Origin: a virus
DNA: 64,000 nt
Virus record (IMG/VR): IMGVR_UViG_3300025876_000005
Coordinates: 1-64,000 of that record
Reading direction: 5' to 3' (one strand)
Made by a program: the position numbers and the translations under genes. This document shows positions 29,836 through 38,914 of this stretch, in pieces. The notes beneath the pieces are model-generated. The model did not search any database. It was not told the DNA's origin and saw nothing but the letters and a program-made list of their open reading frames with translations. The first letter of the stretch is position 1. Each line of letters opens with the position of its first letter.

Positions 29836-30840
29836 ATGAATTTAAAGACATTTATAAATAAAACATCTGATGGTATTAGGTATATCCTAACACAACCAAC
29901 TATGATCTTTGCTAACAAGGAAAACATTACACTGCTTAATCCAGAGCATGTTGTTAATGCTGATCAAGCTGCAAGGCCAGATCTAATTGCATTGAAGTAT
30001 TATGGAAATCAGAGTAAGCTTGATATGATCTTAAAATGGAACTCTATTTCAGATCCATTTTCAATTAACGAAGGTGATGTCTTAGAAATTCCACATGCAA
30101 ACGCTCCCTTCTACAAGCTAGAAAGACCGAAAGAATTTGATGCTACAAATAATCCTGTTAAACTACAGTTTATTTCAGGTAAACGCTTGAGCAAAAAGGA
30201 CCAGCGTAGACTTGATGCTTTAAAGAAGAAATATGGTAAAGATAATCTGTTGCCACCGAATGTAATACCGGTTGGTAAAAAGAATTATGAATATGTGGGC
30301 TCTCAGATTAGAATGGGTGCTCAAGCACAAACCGATGCTGTAGTTGATGCTATTAATAGAAATCTTGATGCAGATTCAGGTGATGAGATTAACACAGATC
30401 TTCTAGGAGATACAATTACAATTGGCGGTGAAAACACAGGCTCTCAATTTGAGAAGATTCCAGGTGGAGTATGGAGCTGGACTGGTGGCTCTTGGGTTGC
30501 TGTTAACCCGGATGTTGCACAAGAAGTTGCAGGCTCACTCTACGGTGAATATGGAGATCCGAACGGTTCTATACAAGGTAGCTTTGAAAGTCAGCTCTAT
30601 TTTGATAAATTAAGAAATGGTGGCGATGGAAATGGCACTGGTGGCGGAAATGGCACTGGTGGCGGAAATGGCACTAGCGGCACTGGTGGCGGAAATGGCA
30701 CTGGTGGCGGAAATGGCACTAGCGGTACTTCAGCAGACGAGTATGGAGATAACCAAAACGATGGCGGAAATGGCACTAGCGGCACTGGTGGCGGAAATGG
30801 CACTAGCGGCACTGGTAGTACAGCTCCATGTGGTCAATAA
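29836..30840 (+). CDS. LysM-like baseplate wedge protein (gp53-like)
   Basis: Product of 334 aa. Residues about 35-90 hold a LysM/gp53-type pattern: ARPDLIALKYYGNQSKLDMI then LKWNSISDPFSINEGDVLEIP. T4 gp53 is a baseplate wedge protein with this fold. The tail (about residue 260 on) is a low-complexity Gly/Asn/Thr/Ser repeat. It sits directly before the hub gene, consistent with a baseplate role. The match is by pattern only. Confidence 0.75.
   Translation: MNLKTFINKTSDGIRYILTQPTMIFANKENITLLNPEHVVNADQAARPDLIALKYYGNQSKLDMILKWNSISDPFSINEGDVLEIPHANAPFYKLERPKEFDATNNPVKLQFISGKRLSKKDQRRLDALKKKYGKDNLLPPNVIPVGKKNYEYVGSQIRMGAQAQTDAVVDAINRNLDADSGDEINTDLLGDTITIGGENTGSQFEKIPGGVWSWTGGSWVAVNPDVAQEVAGSLYGEYGDPNGSIQGSFESQLYFDKLRNGGDGNGTGGGNGTGGGNGTSGTGGGNGTGGGNGTSGTSADEYGDNQNDGGNGTSGTGGGNGTSGTGSTAPCGQ
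30617..30831 (+). repeat. 18-bp tandem-type repeat coding Gly-Asn-Gly-Thr
   Basis: Degenerate copies of GGTGGCGGAAATGGCACT, partly interrupted by a unique Asp/Asn-rich stretch. Encodes GGGNGT/SGT units. It reads open in several frames, which explains spurious overlaps here. Copy number may vary among relatives. Confidence 0.85.
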
Positions 30841-30846
30841 TAAATT

Positions 30847-32367
30847 ATGAATCTAGACAATAACATATTAGCGGTCGTTGAACCGGCAATTATGCCTACT
30901 GCAATTGAGATTGAGGGGCTAGGTGAGGCTGAAGAAGATGGTGGTGCAGATCGCCAGACTAAAGCTATTGGTGTTGATTTACCATTTGTGCTCCTAAATA
31001 ATTATCAATTCATGCAGAAAGACATACAGAGTTTCTCATTAGATAACTCTGGATTTTTGCCTGAGATGAGGATCCGCTTAGTTGACAGAAAAAATACATT
31101 TGGTGTTGATTCATTTCCAAGAGATGGCGATGTGATTACAATATTGTTAACTAGTAAAAACTCTTCTACGTTTAAGAGTATTCACATGGATTTTGACATT
31201 ACGAGCATTACTAGTAAACAGGCCAGTGAAGGTGATTTTAATGCAATTACCGTAGTTGGGACAGCTAAAGTACCAAGGCTTTACAGCGAAGAGTGTAGAA
31301 GTTTTGATGCTGCAGGTTCGTTAGATCATCTAGAAGAAGTTGCTAGAGATTTACAGCTAGGCTTAGCTACAAACATCGAAAACACTGACGATGCTCAAAT
31401 TAGAATACAAGCATATACATCTACTCTAGATTTTATTAAAGAAACAGTAGACACCTCTTATATTTCAGACGACTCATTTCAAAGGTTTTATATAGATCAA
31501 TACTATTATTTAACCTATGTTGATGTGAATAGGGTTTTTAATTCTCCTAATCCACCGATAGATGATTTACAGGCCTCTTTTGCATCAGCAATATACAGCA
31601 CGGCAGAGGATAAAGAAACACCTGAAGAAAGTGATGATATTGAAGCACCTTTAATACTTACAAACCACAGAAACAGTAAAGGTACAAATATGTTTATCGG
31701 TGCTTTTAATCTAGTAAATAATGCTAATGATATAAGTACAGCATATGGTTATACTAGAGACGTTGTTATTTATGATGATAACTCAGAAGCCGGTGAAAGA
31801 TTTCAAGAATTTACAATAGAAGCCTTGAACTCAGAGGAAATGATGGACTATGAAGAGCCTCTAAAAGGCAGGCGTAACGAGGATAGATATGACACTCATA
31901 AGAAGCATAAATATATTGGTAGACAGGATGTTGGAGAAGGTGATATTGGTAACGTACATCCAAGCTTAAATTTTGCTAAATTACACCAGGCGCAAAACTT
32001 AGCTGAGATAGAAAAGGTTAAACTTAAAGTCTCTCTAGAATCTTTTAACCCATCGATCTATAAGTACCAGAAGATTCCAATTCTTATTTACGAATACAAT
32101 AAAGAGCGTGTTGCGGCAATGCTCAAGTACAATAAGTTTTTAGATGAACAAGGTTTTTCTGATAAGTTTTTGGATATAGATCCGGGTGTTGCTGAAGAAG
32201 ATAATGAAGATTCTAAACCAGACCAGGTAGTTAACAGATTCTTAAGCGGTTTTTACGTAATTGAGAATATTAACTATAAATACAACATTGATAAAGGTGG
32301 AATAGTACAAGAGGTTACTCTTATTAGAAGAGAATGGCCAGGTGGTTTTACTAACTACGCAGAATAA
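30847..32367 (+). CDS. Baseplate hub protein (gp27/gpD-like)
   Basis: Product of 506 aa. Beta-rich, with DNSGFLPEMRIRLVD, then PRDGDVITILL and the paired-domain layout of T4 gp27/P2 gpD hubs. The middle has AAGSLDHLEEVARDLQLGLA and DSFQRFYIDQYYYLTYVDVNR, patterns common in hub proteins. Located just before the spike. Forms the trimeric centre of the baseplate. Confidence 0.8.
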   Translation: MNLDNNILAVVEPAIMPTAIEIEGLGEAEEDGGADRQTKAIGVDLPFVLLNNYQFMQKDIQSFSLDNSGFLPEMRIRLVDRKNTFGVDSFPRDGDVITILLTSKNSSTFKSIHMDFDITSITSKQASEGDFNAITVVGTAKVPRLYSEECRSFDAAGSLDHLEEVARDLQLGLATNIENTDDAQIRIQAYTSTLDFIKETVDTSYISDDSFQRFYIDQYYYLTYVDVNRVFNSPNPPIDDLQASFASAIYSTAEDKETPEESDDIEAPLILTNHRNSKGTNMFIGAFNLVNNANDISTAYGYTRDVVIYDDNSEAGERFQEFTIEALNSEEMMDYEEPLKGRRNEDRYDTHKKHKYIGRQDVGEGDIGNVHPSLNFAKLHQAQNLAEIEKVKLKVSLESFNPSIYKYQKIPILIYEYNKERVAAMLKYNKFLDEQGFSDKFLDIDPGVAEEDNEDSKPDQVVNRFLSGFYVIENINYKYNIDKGGIVQEVTLIRREWPGGFTNYAE

Positions 32368-32368
32368 G

Positions 32369-32376
32369 AATATATA
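32369..32376 (+). promoter_or_regulatory. Weak late-type box (AATATATA)
   Basis: AATATATA five nt before ATG 32381, a variant of the GATATATA motif. Given the AT-rich background this is the least certain of the set. Confidence 0.3.
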
Positions 32377-32380
32377 GTAC

Positions 32381-33685
32381 ATGGCAGACTTTGGTAAGAT
32401 AAACGAATTTAGAAAGACAACTCAATTAAGGAAGATCAATGAGGATCCGACTTACTTGAGCTTCTTCCTTTTGTTTGATACTTCTCGAGAAAATTCACCA
32501 TTACTATCAGGTGTTGCCGAGGAATATTTAAGAAATGTAGTTAAAGATACTGAAAGAGCTGATCTATTAGCTCGTTTTGTTAAACTTTTAAAGAAGGTTA
32601 ATACAGAACTGCCTTGGTTTTGGCAAAGCGTATCCGGACTTGAGAATACTAGAAAGTACAATAAGATGGAAGATCCATGGCGAGGTGCTGAGTCGCCATC
32701 GCTGGAAATTGAGTGTCTAGAGAATATTGAACTTACTGCTGCTACTCTGATTGATTTATACAAAAGAGCTGCATTTGATTTTAACAGATGGGTTGAAGTA
32801 ATACCTAAGAATTTACGCCATTTTCAGTTGGACGTGTGGGTAACTGAAGTTAGAGGCTTTCAACAAACAACTGTCGCAGGACTTTTAAATTCAAAAAATA
32901 AAGATACTTCAAGGACTGAGATTAGAAATCCAGACGAAACTAACCCCGATAACGCTACTAACGCTGAGATGGCCGTTGACGCTAAACCTCTTTTTGTAAC
33001 TAGATTAGGCCACTGTGAATTCGATATAGAATCTACTAGTGATATGTTTGCCAGTCTGAGTAAATCGCCAGAAATGGCAAAGTCTAAGATTATTATACAC
33101 TGGAATACCGCTGAACAGCAGTCGCAAAGGTATGGTGCAAACTTAAACGCTAACCAAGAAAACAGTATAGCGTTCCAAAGAGATCCTGATCCTAGATTAG
33201 AGGCATATAATCCATTTGACCCTATTAACCCTATTGATAAGCTTAAAGATAGGGCAAAAGATCAATTAGATGGTGCTATTGCTGGTGTAACAAATATACT
33301 AGGTGGACTTCCAGGTGATAGAGGTGCTTTAGGTAATGCACATGGTTCTCTGTTAACAGGGCAACTTGGGCAACTCGCTAACTCTGTAGTTGAAGGTGCA
33401 CTTGCGCGTCTTCTACTTGGTAATGTACACGGGATTAACGCAGGATCTACAATCCAAGATGCAATAAACGCAGCTAGTTTAAACGGTATAGCCAACGCAG
33501 CTGGACAATTATTTAATCAGTTTAACCAGCCTTCAGGTGGAAACGGTAACGATGTAATAACTCCAAAAAAGATCTATCCAGAAAATGCGATAGATAGTTC
33601 ACAAGGACCAATTAACGAAAGAATATACGAGCCAGGAGTAGACAGTAGTCCAGATGGCAACTTAAACCAGAACGTACATGAATAA
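32381..33685 (+). CDS. Baseplate-associated structural protein
   Basis: Product of 434 aa. The first 180 residues have a patterned block, with DPTYLSFFLLFD, PWFWQS, IECLENIELTAATLIDLYKRA and NLRHFQLDVWVTEVR. The remainder is Gln/Asn/Gly/Ala-rich. The location between hub and spike suggests a tube initiator or hub-associated role (T4 gp48/gp54-like), but the family cannot be confirmed. Overlaps the spike gene by 8 nt. Confidence 0.65.
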   Translation: MADFGKINEFRKTTQLRKINEDPTYLSFFLLFDTSRENSPLLSGVAEEYLRNVVKDTERADLLARFVKLLKKVNTELPWFWQSVSGLENTRKYNKMEDPWRGAESPSLEIECLENIELTAATLIDLYKRAAFDFNRWVEVIPKNLRHFQLDVWVTEVRGFQQTTVAGLLNSKNKDTSRTEIRNPDETNPDNATNAEMAVDAKPLFVTRLGHCEFDIESTSDMFASLSKSPEMAKSKIIIHWNTAEQQSQRYGANLNANQENSIAFQRDPDPRLEAYNPFDPINPIDKLKDRAKDQLDGAIAGVTNILGGLPGDRGALGNAHGSLLTGQLGQLANSVVEGALARLLLGNVHGINAGSTIQDAINAASLNGIANAAGQLFNQFNQPSGGNGNDVITPKKIYPENAIDSSQGPINERIYEPGVDSSPDGNLNQNVHE

Positions 33686-34394
33686 CAATGAACTTTATAG
33701 AGATAATCTTAGAGATGCGCATTGGCTTGGTGAAGTTGTGGTTAACGAAGACCCACTTCTAAAAGGCAGGTGCCGTGTCAAAGTCTTTGGTAAATTTGAT
33801 CAGTTAACAGACGATGCTATCCCATGGGCAACACCAATGAACAGAGATGCTGTAGGTTCACATCACGTACCTAGAGTTGGTGATATTGTTGCAGTTCGTT
33901 TTGATAATGGTAACATCTATCACCCAGAATACTGGTTTCAAGTAGATCAGAATGATGACCTTAAGACTGATGTTCTTGAGGCCTCAGACGCACCACAAGA
34001 TGTTATAAGCCTAGTCTACGACGCTGAAAGAAATTTAAGGATATATCACTCACCGGAAGATGGTCTTGTGATTACGCGTGGCTCTGGAGCCAAAGAGAGG
34101 CCGATGATTCAGATCGACGAAGAGGGTTTTATTAAGATCTCAACTGATGCTAAGATGTTCTTAGACTGTGGTGACATTTTTATCTCAAATGAAGGTGAAG
34201 GTGGAGCAGATGAGACTGAACCTGCGGTGCGTGGTCAATCCTTACAAGACTGGTTACAAAAACTATTGGATGACTATAATACACACATCCACCCAACTGG
34301 AGTTGGTCCTAGCGGCCCACCAATGCCGCCAACACCAGTTACCGTTGGAGAACTTACAGCTACTCATATTAACTATCAACAAAAGAATAAGTAA
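33678..34394 (+). CDS. Baseplate spike/OB-fold protein (gp5/gpV-like)
   Basis: Product of 238 aa. Residues about 15-95 form the gp5 N-terminal/gpV OB fold: LGEVVVNEDPLLKGRCRVKVFG, IPWATPMN, then PRVGDIVAVRFDNGN and HPEYWF. The C-terminus carries NTHIHPTGVGPSGPP, typical of gpV-type spikes. No lysozyme domain, unlike T4 gp5, so peptidoglycan cutting must come from elsewhere. Central puncturing spike support. Confidence 0.9.
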   Translation: MNNNELYRDNLRDAHWLGEVVVNEDPLLKGRCRVKVFGKFDQLTDDAIPWATPMNRDAVGSHHVPRVGDIVAVRFDNGNIYHPEYWFQVDQNDDLKTDVLEASDAPQDVISLVYDAERNLRIYHSPEDGLVITRGSGAKERPMIQIDEEGFIKISTDAKMFLDCGDIFISNEGEGGADETEPAVRGQSLQDWLQKLLDDYNTHIHPTGVGPSGPPMPPTPVTVGELTATHINYQQKNK

Positions 34395-36220
34395 TGCCAG
34401 CACTATGGCCTAAATTCATAACAGACGTTAGTAGTTACATTGCAAACGGCGATGCAAATGCTGGTGGACCAGGAGTTCTGAAAGGTCAAGATAGACCAGG
34501 CGCTGAGATTAACGCTAACTTTAACGTTAAAACATATGTACCACTTGTAACACCAAGTGGCCGCAGGAATTTTGGTGAAGCCTTAGCTGGCTTCTATTTA
34601 GATGCACTTAAGACTGCACAAACTCCATTTGGTGCAACACACACTCAATCACCAGCAGCACAAATCTTTATTAAAGCCTACGGTGAAATCTTTGAGCAGA
34701 TCTTTAGAAATGGTGAACCTTATTTAGTAGATCAAAAAGACGCAGACGGCAATGTTACAGAACAGGGCAAAGAATCTCTTGAGCCTTATGATGAAATGTC
34801 AACTGAGATTCCAGACCCACCGACTGAAGAAGAACTAGAAGCCGAACGCGAGAAGAAGTTCTGTCAGTTCTTAGAAGAAGAAGGGTCAAGGCTCTACACT
34901 TTCTCTTATTTCGAGTTTCACTGTATTGAGCCCAGCGACACACGGGCTCAGATTGAAGATATGTTTGCGAACAGGCTCTTACAACAGTTTGAGAAAATAA
35001 GCAGTCCAAACGAACGCTGGAGTTTCTTTGAATGGGTTTCATCTTTAGGTAAAATAGAATACCTAGGCTATAACTTTAGCGGGGTTAATTTAGGCAGTGG
35101 CTTTAGTGCACCTTATATTAACGTACATAACAATGTTAAAACAGGAATTGCAGCTGCTGGTTATAACTGGCAAACGTTGATTGATAACGTTTCAAACAAA
35201 GTAAGAAATGCTATTATGGCGGCACATCCTGTTGATATTTCTAGCTGGTATAGTGCTTTTGCTAATGTTGTAAATATCGATACTATCGACTCTGCAATTA
35301 AAAGACCTGCTGTTAATCCAATTCAAAAACCATGGCCCTTTGGAAATGATAGGCCAGAAAAGGAATTGAACCCAAAACGTATCCAAGTTTCTTATAATAG
35401 AGAATCTCCTAGTGAAAGGCCTAAAATATTGACAGATGCTGTTGTTGCCTTCTTTTCATGGAGACCAGATGTAAGAGTTTACTTACCATCTACCTTTACA
35501 GCTGGTAGTATTGATGCTTCTTCATTTACAGAGACATTAGCCGATGGTACACAAAGAATCCTAAGTAGATGGCAGAAAACACCGCTACATGTAGTATCAA
35601 CATATGTGGTTACTGAATATAAAAATAACTGGGTTAGAACACCAGATCCACAGTTAAGGGCTTTTAACTCAAGTAGCACATTTGCAGACTTTAAAGCTCT
35701 TAGCGGTGGTACTCTATTTGAGTTTGTTAAATGGCAAGGTGAACAGGCTGAAAATAATGCTGCTGCTTGTGAAGAAGCGCCTGTAGATCTACCGTTTGAC
35801 TACAGGTGCTATTCAGGTCTATCTATGGACAACGGTCTATTTAATACCGAGGATGGTACAGATCCATGGAAGCAACTTGCTTTAGCTACAATTGCTTATT
35901 GGTATAGTACATTAGTACAGCCTTTTAAGGTTTCGCCATCCGCTCTACCAGCTCTTATTCCAGCTCCACTTGGTGGTCTATACATTCCAATTTATTATGG
36001 TAGTGTAGATCGACTGGCAAATAACTTGAGAAGAGCTATGCACATGGGGCAGACTTTTTCACAAATACCGGCAACGCAGCCGCCGGCCATAGCTGTCGCT
36101 TCTGCACTTGCAGCTACATATGCTCTACATTTATTAGAGTTTAAATTACTCTACCTTGGTGGTATACCAACACCAATTGGTCCAGTGCCAATGCCAGGTT
36201 TTGTGCCCGTGGTTTTTTAA
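34394..36220 (+). CDS. Large protein of unknown function in baseplate region
   Basis: Product of 608 aa, TAATG overlap with the spike gene. The first 100 residues include FIKAYGEIFEQIFRNG; residues about 130-165 are very acidic; Trp and Pro are abundant, and the C-terminal 100 residues are hydrophobic (Ala/Leu/Pro-rich, IPIYYG). No known domain. It ends in a hydrophobic tail of Gly/Pro/Val. Probably virion-associated because of position, possibly membrane-contacting. Confidence 0.65.
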   Translation: MPALWPKFITDVSSYIANGDANAGGPGVLKGQDRPGAEINANFNVKTYVPLVTPSGRRNFGEALAGFYLDALKTAQTPFGATHTQSPAAQIFIKAYGEIFEQIFRNGEPYLVDQKDADGNVTEQGKESLEPYDEMSTEIPDPPTEEELEAEREKKFCQFLEEEGSRLYTFSYFEFHCIEPSDTRAQIEDMFANRLLQQFEKISSPNERWSFFEWVSSLGKIEYLGYNFSGVNLGSGFSAPYINVHNNVKTGIAAAGYNWQTLIDNVSNKVRNAIMAAHPVDISSWYSAFANVVNIDTIDSAIKRPAVNPIQKPWPFGNDRPEKELNPKRIQVSYNRESPSERPKILTDAVVAFFSWRPDVRVYLPSTFTAGSIDASSFTETLADGTQRILSRWQKTPLHVVSTYVVTEYKNNWVRTPDPQLRAFNSSSTFADFKALSGGTLFEFVKWQGEQAENNAAACEEAPVDLPFDYRCYSGLSMDNGLFNTEDGTDPWKQLALATIAYWYSTLVQPFKVSPSALPALIPAPLGGLYIPIYYGSVDRLANNLRRAMHMGQTFSQIPATQPPAIAVASALAATYALHLLEFKLLYLGGIPTPIGPVPMPGFVPVVF

Positions 36221-36232
36221 GAAAATTAAACG

Positions 36233-36240
36233 GATATATA
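36233..36240 (+). promoter_or_regulatory. Candidate late promoter (GATATATA)
   Basis: GATATATA 28 nt upstream of the S1-domain gene; followed by an A/T-rich leader without Shine-Dalgarno. Confidence 0.55.
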
Positions 36241-36268
36241 ATATGTTACACCTTTAATATAAAAATAA

Positions 36269-37552
36269 ATGTCAAAAGAAAACAAAAGGACTAGAATCGG
36301 ATCGGCAACCGATAGTCAAAAATTAGGTCAAACACCTGAACAAAACGTCGAATCAAACAACATTTCAGAGGAGCCAAAAAATGAGCATAGTGAATTCTAT
36401 GATTCAGATGGTAATTTTATATGGGAAGCATATGAAGCTACTTGTGTTTCACACACAAGAAAACCTAACCCTCACATTAAAACACAAAAAGGTGACAAAG
36501 TTTACTCTCGAGAAGATTATGCTCAAGAGATGTACGACATGTTGCAGAACTCTGAAATCAACAGATCGATTAAATCTAGTGTTAAAATAGGTGAAATCCA
36601 CGAGGGTATTGTTTATGCAGTAACCCAAGATACAATTACAGTTGACATTGGTTACAGAGAATTAATCTATGTGAAAGCCGATAAAGAACCACAGAGTGTC
36701 AAAGAACTTACACCAGGTGAAGAAACTGCAGTTTTAATTACTAACACTGATAATGCCTTTATCTCAGGTTCTGTTTCAGGCGGTATTAAACAGAAAGTCT
36801 TTATGGATCTTAGAGACGGTGTTGAATCAGGCAATACTGCTTGGGTAGGTCTTGTTAAGAACATGATTGAAAACGGTGGTTACATTGTTGAAGTACAAGG
36901 TATTGAATGTTTCATGCCAGGTTCACTTGCGGGTATCAACAAGCTTGCAGACTTTGAGTCTATTGTTGGTGAAGAACTCTATGTGGTACCAGTATCTTTC
37001 TCTGCGACTAGAGGCACAATAGTTGTTTCACACAGAAAATACTTACAGGCATTAATCCCACAGGAGATTGAGAATATTAAAGAGAATGCCGGTGAAGAAA
37101 TCACAGGTAACGTAACAGGAACTGCTAAATACGGAGTCTTCGTTGAATTTAACAGATGTTTGACAGGTATGATTCACAAGAATGATCTAGACCCAGAAAC
37201 ATTCGAGAAGTTTAAGAAGCGTGAAATTATGCCGGCGGATGAAGTTACCTTTAAAGTAAAGGATGTTATCTCGAACACTAAGATTACTCTAACACAGATC
37301 GATAATGTACAAACTAGCCCATGGGATGATATTACTACAAGGTATAAAATTCCAGCTGTTGTTAAGGCTCAAGTAAAAGCCAAGAAAGACTATGGCCTTT
37401 TTGTTACAATCGAGGATGGTGTTACTGGACTGCTACACGTCAGTGAACTAGGCGAAGATATAATGAAAGTCTTTAACCCAGGTGATGACATTACAGTCAA
37501 GATTACTCGAATTGAAGAGGAGACCCAGAAGGTCTTTCTTAAATTACCATAA
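36269..37552 (+). CDS. Multi-S1-domain RNA-binding protein (ribosomal protein S1-like)
   Basis: Product of 427 aa. Residues 1-100 are charged and likely disordered, then four S1 OB folds: about 108-168 (GEIHEGIVYAV), 190-256, 276-344 (GNVTGTAKYGVFVEF with the YGVFVEF signature) and 360-427 (AKKDYGLFVTI, TGLLHVSEL). Bacterial bS1 has six S1 domains and recruits mRNA to the 30S. A shorter phage form could bind phage mRNA or the ribosome. It stands in the late tail region behind a GATATATA box, which is unexpected for a translation factor. Confidence 0.9.
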   Translation: MSKENKRTRIGSATDSQKLGQTPEQNVESNNISEEPKNEHSEFYDSDGNFIWEAYEATCVSHTRKPNPHIKTQKGDKVYSREDYAQEMYDMLQNSEINRSIKSSVKIGEIHEGIVYAVTQDTITVDIGYRELIYVKADKEPQSVKELTPGEETAVLITNTDNAFISGSVSGGIKQKVFMDLRDGVESGNTAWVGLVKNMIENGGYIVEVQGIECFMPGSLAGINKLADFESIVGEELYVVPVSFSATRGTIVVSHRKYLQALIPQEIENIKENAGEEITGNVTGTAKYGVFVEFNRCLTGMIHKNDLDPETFEKFKKREIMPADEVTFKVKDVISNTKITLTQIDNVQTSPWDDITTRYKIPAVVKAQVKAKKDYGLFVTIEDGVTGLLHVSELGEDIMKVFNPGDDITVKITRIEEETQKVFLKLP

Positions 37553-37569
37553 GCTACATATTTGAGCCG

Positions 37570-37577
37570 GATATATA
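37570..37577 (+). promoter_or_regulatory. Candidate late promoter (GATATATA)
   Basis: GATATATA within the short palindrome GGATATATATCC, 25 nt before ATG 37603. Confidence 0.55.
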
Positions 37578-37602
37578 TCCAAACAAGAATATATCGAGCT
37601 CG

Positions 37603-38913
37603 ATGAATAAACTAAGTAGACAGTCTACAAGAGAGTCAATACTCAATGCCGCCTTAATGGGCATTGAATTTGAATTCTATTCAAAAAAGAACCTAGAAGA
37701 AACTCAAAAAATGCTTGAGGATCTTCTAGGTTTACCTATTAGTCTAGAAGAAAAGGCACACTCTGACTTTCAACCAACAGACAAACACTTTAAGATGGAG
37801 CCTGATATGTCAGGTGGTTCAGGCTTAATTGAGCTTGTGACTGGTGCGATGCCTTACCGTAATGCTAGAATTGTTATCATTAAGATGTTGGGTTGGATTA
37901 GAGAGCATGGTTATACAACAGATAGAGCTTCAATCCACTTAAACATGTCATTTGACAAGAAGTATCTTGAAGATCCGATGATGGTATCAAAGATGAACAC
38001 TCTTAAGTTTATCTTGGCCTTTAATGAAAAGCAGGTCTATAAATTCTTTCCAAATAGAGAGAACTCGGTTTACGCAAAGTCGATTAAGTTTGTGATGCCA
38101 AAGCATGAAGCGGCACACTTTAGCGCCGAGCACGTTAATCCAATGAACTTTGTATTTCCGGACACTAAATACTATGGCGTTAACTTCTTAAAGAAAGAGA
38201 AGAACTACCTAGAGTTTAGGTATATTGGTGGTAAAGATTATGAAGAGAGACAAGACGATATTCTTTACATGGCTGATAGATTTATTCTACAGCTCTTTAA
38301 GGCATGTTCTCAGACTGAATTTACAGCTGAAGATAAAATTGAGCTTAAGTATATCTTGAATAAGAACTTGCCAATTCTTGAGGCTTTAAAAGACCACAGG
38401 AACTTAAATAAGCACTGGCCCAAGATTAACCTCTTAGTCGATCTGCAAGATGACTACCAGATTATTAAAGTACATTGGGATAGAATTAAGAGAAGAGTAT
38501 TGGACTTAATTATCCATGGCTCTTTAGAAGAAGGTACTATCAACTACGACTCTGACTTTTCTTCAATTCAAGTTAAAGACGGTAAGATGTCGACTTGTTT
38601 CTTGGCTGAAAATTACGAGTTTATCACATCTGAAATTAGAGGTAATCTAATTAACTGTAATTTTTATGCGTGTAAGATAGAGGGTTCAGATCTACAGTAC
38701 TGTAATTTTTATCAGTCAACTGAGGTTAAAGAGTCCAAAATACAGTCTTCATATGTACATGGAAGCTGTAGTGCTGTTAACTGTTACGTTTTCGGTAGGG
38801 ATGGTATCTTTAAAGGCAGGATGGTCGGTGGTATATTTAGAGAGGGTAACGTTGGCCCGTATGCTAGATTTGACGATACGGAAATCGTAGTAAGTAAAAA
38901 AATAAATTCATAA
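37603..38913 (+). CDS. Amidoligase-like protein with C-terminal beta-helix repeats
   Basis: Product of 436 aa. Residues 20-25 are GIEFEF, followed by KMEPDMSGGSGLIELVTG (about 66-83) and SIHLNMSF near 115. This trio matches carboxylate-amine ligases of the amidoligase/glutamine-synthetase-like fold, which use ATP to form amide bonds. Residues 325-430 carry about six short repeats of the type CNFYxCKIEGSDLQYCNF, as in pentapeptide/beta-helix proteins. A head or tail protein modifier is possible; substrate unknown. Starts 26 nt after a late-type box. Confidence 0.65.
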   Translation: MNKLSRQSTRESILNAALMGIEFEFYSKKNLEETQKMLEDLLGLPISLEEKAHSDFQPTDKHFKMEPDMSGGSGLIELVTGAMPYRNARIVIIKMLGWIREHGYTTDRASIHLNMSFDKKYLEDPMMVSKMNTLKFILAFNEKQVYKFFPNRENSVYAKSIKFVMPKHEAAHFSAEHVNPMNFVFPDTKYYGVNFLKKEKNYLEFRYIGGKDYEERQDDILYMADRFILQLFKACSQTEFTAEDKIELKYILNKNLPILEALKDHRNLNKHWPKINLLVDLQDDYQIIKVHWDRIKRRVLDLIIHGSLEEGTINYDSDFSSIQVKDGKMSTCFLAENYEFITSEIRGNLINCNFYACKIEGSDLQYCNFYQSTEVKESKIQSSYVHGSCSAVNCYVFGRDGIFKGRMVGGIFREGNVGPYARFDDTEIVVSKKINS

Positions 38914-38914
38914 A

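Noticed and set aside
29836-29862. MNLKTFINK as another capsid-targeting tag
   Set aside because: The gene is a LysM/gp53-like tail protein and the match lacks the Glu at the cleavage position.
30617-30831. CRISPR-like array
   Set aside because: Units are 18 bp without unique spacers and are coding repeats.
30597-30850. Extra open frames on both strands across the Gly/Asn/Thr repeat
   Set aside because: The 18-bp repeat is divisible by three, so several frames stay open by construction; their products are low-complexity shadows.
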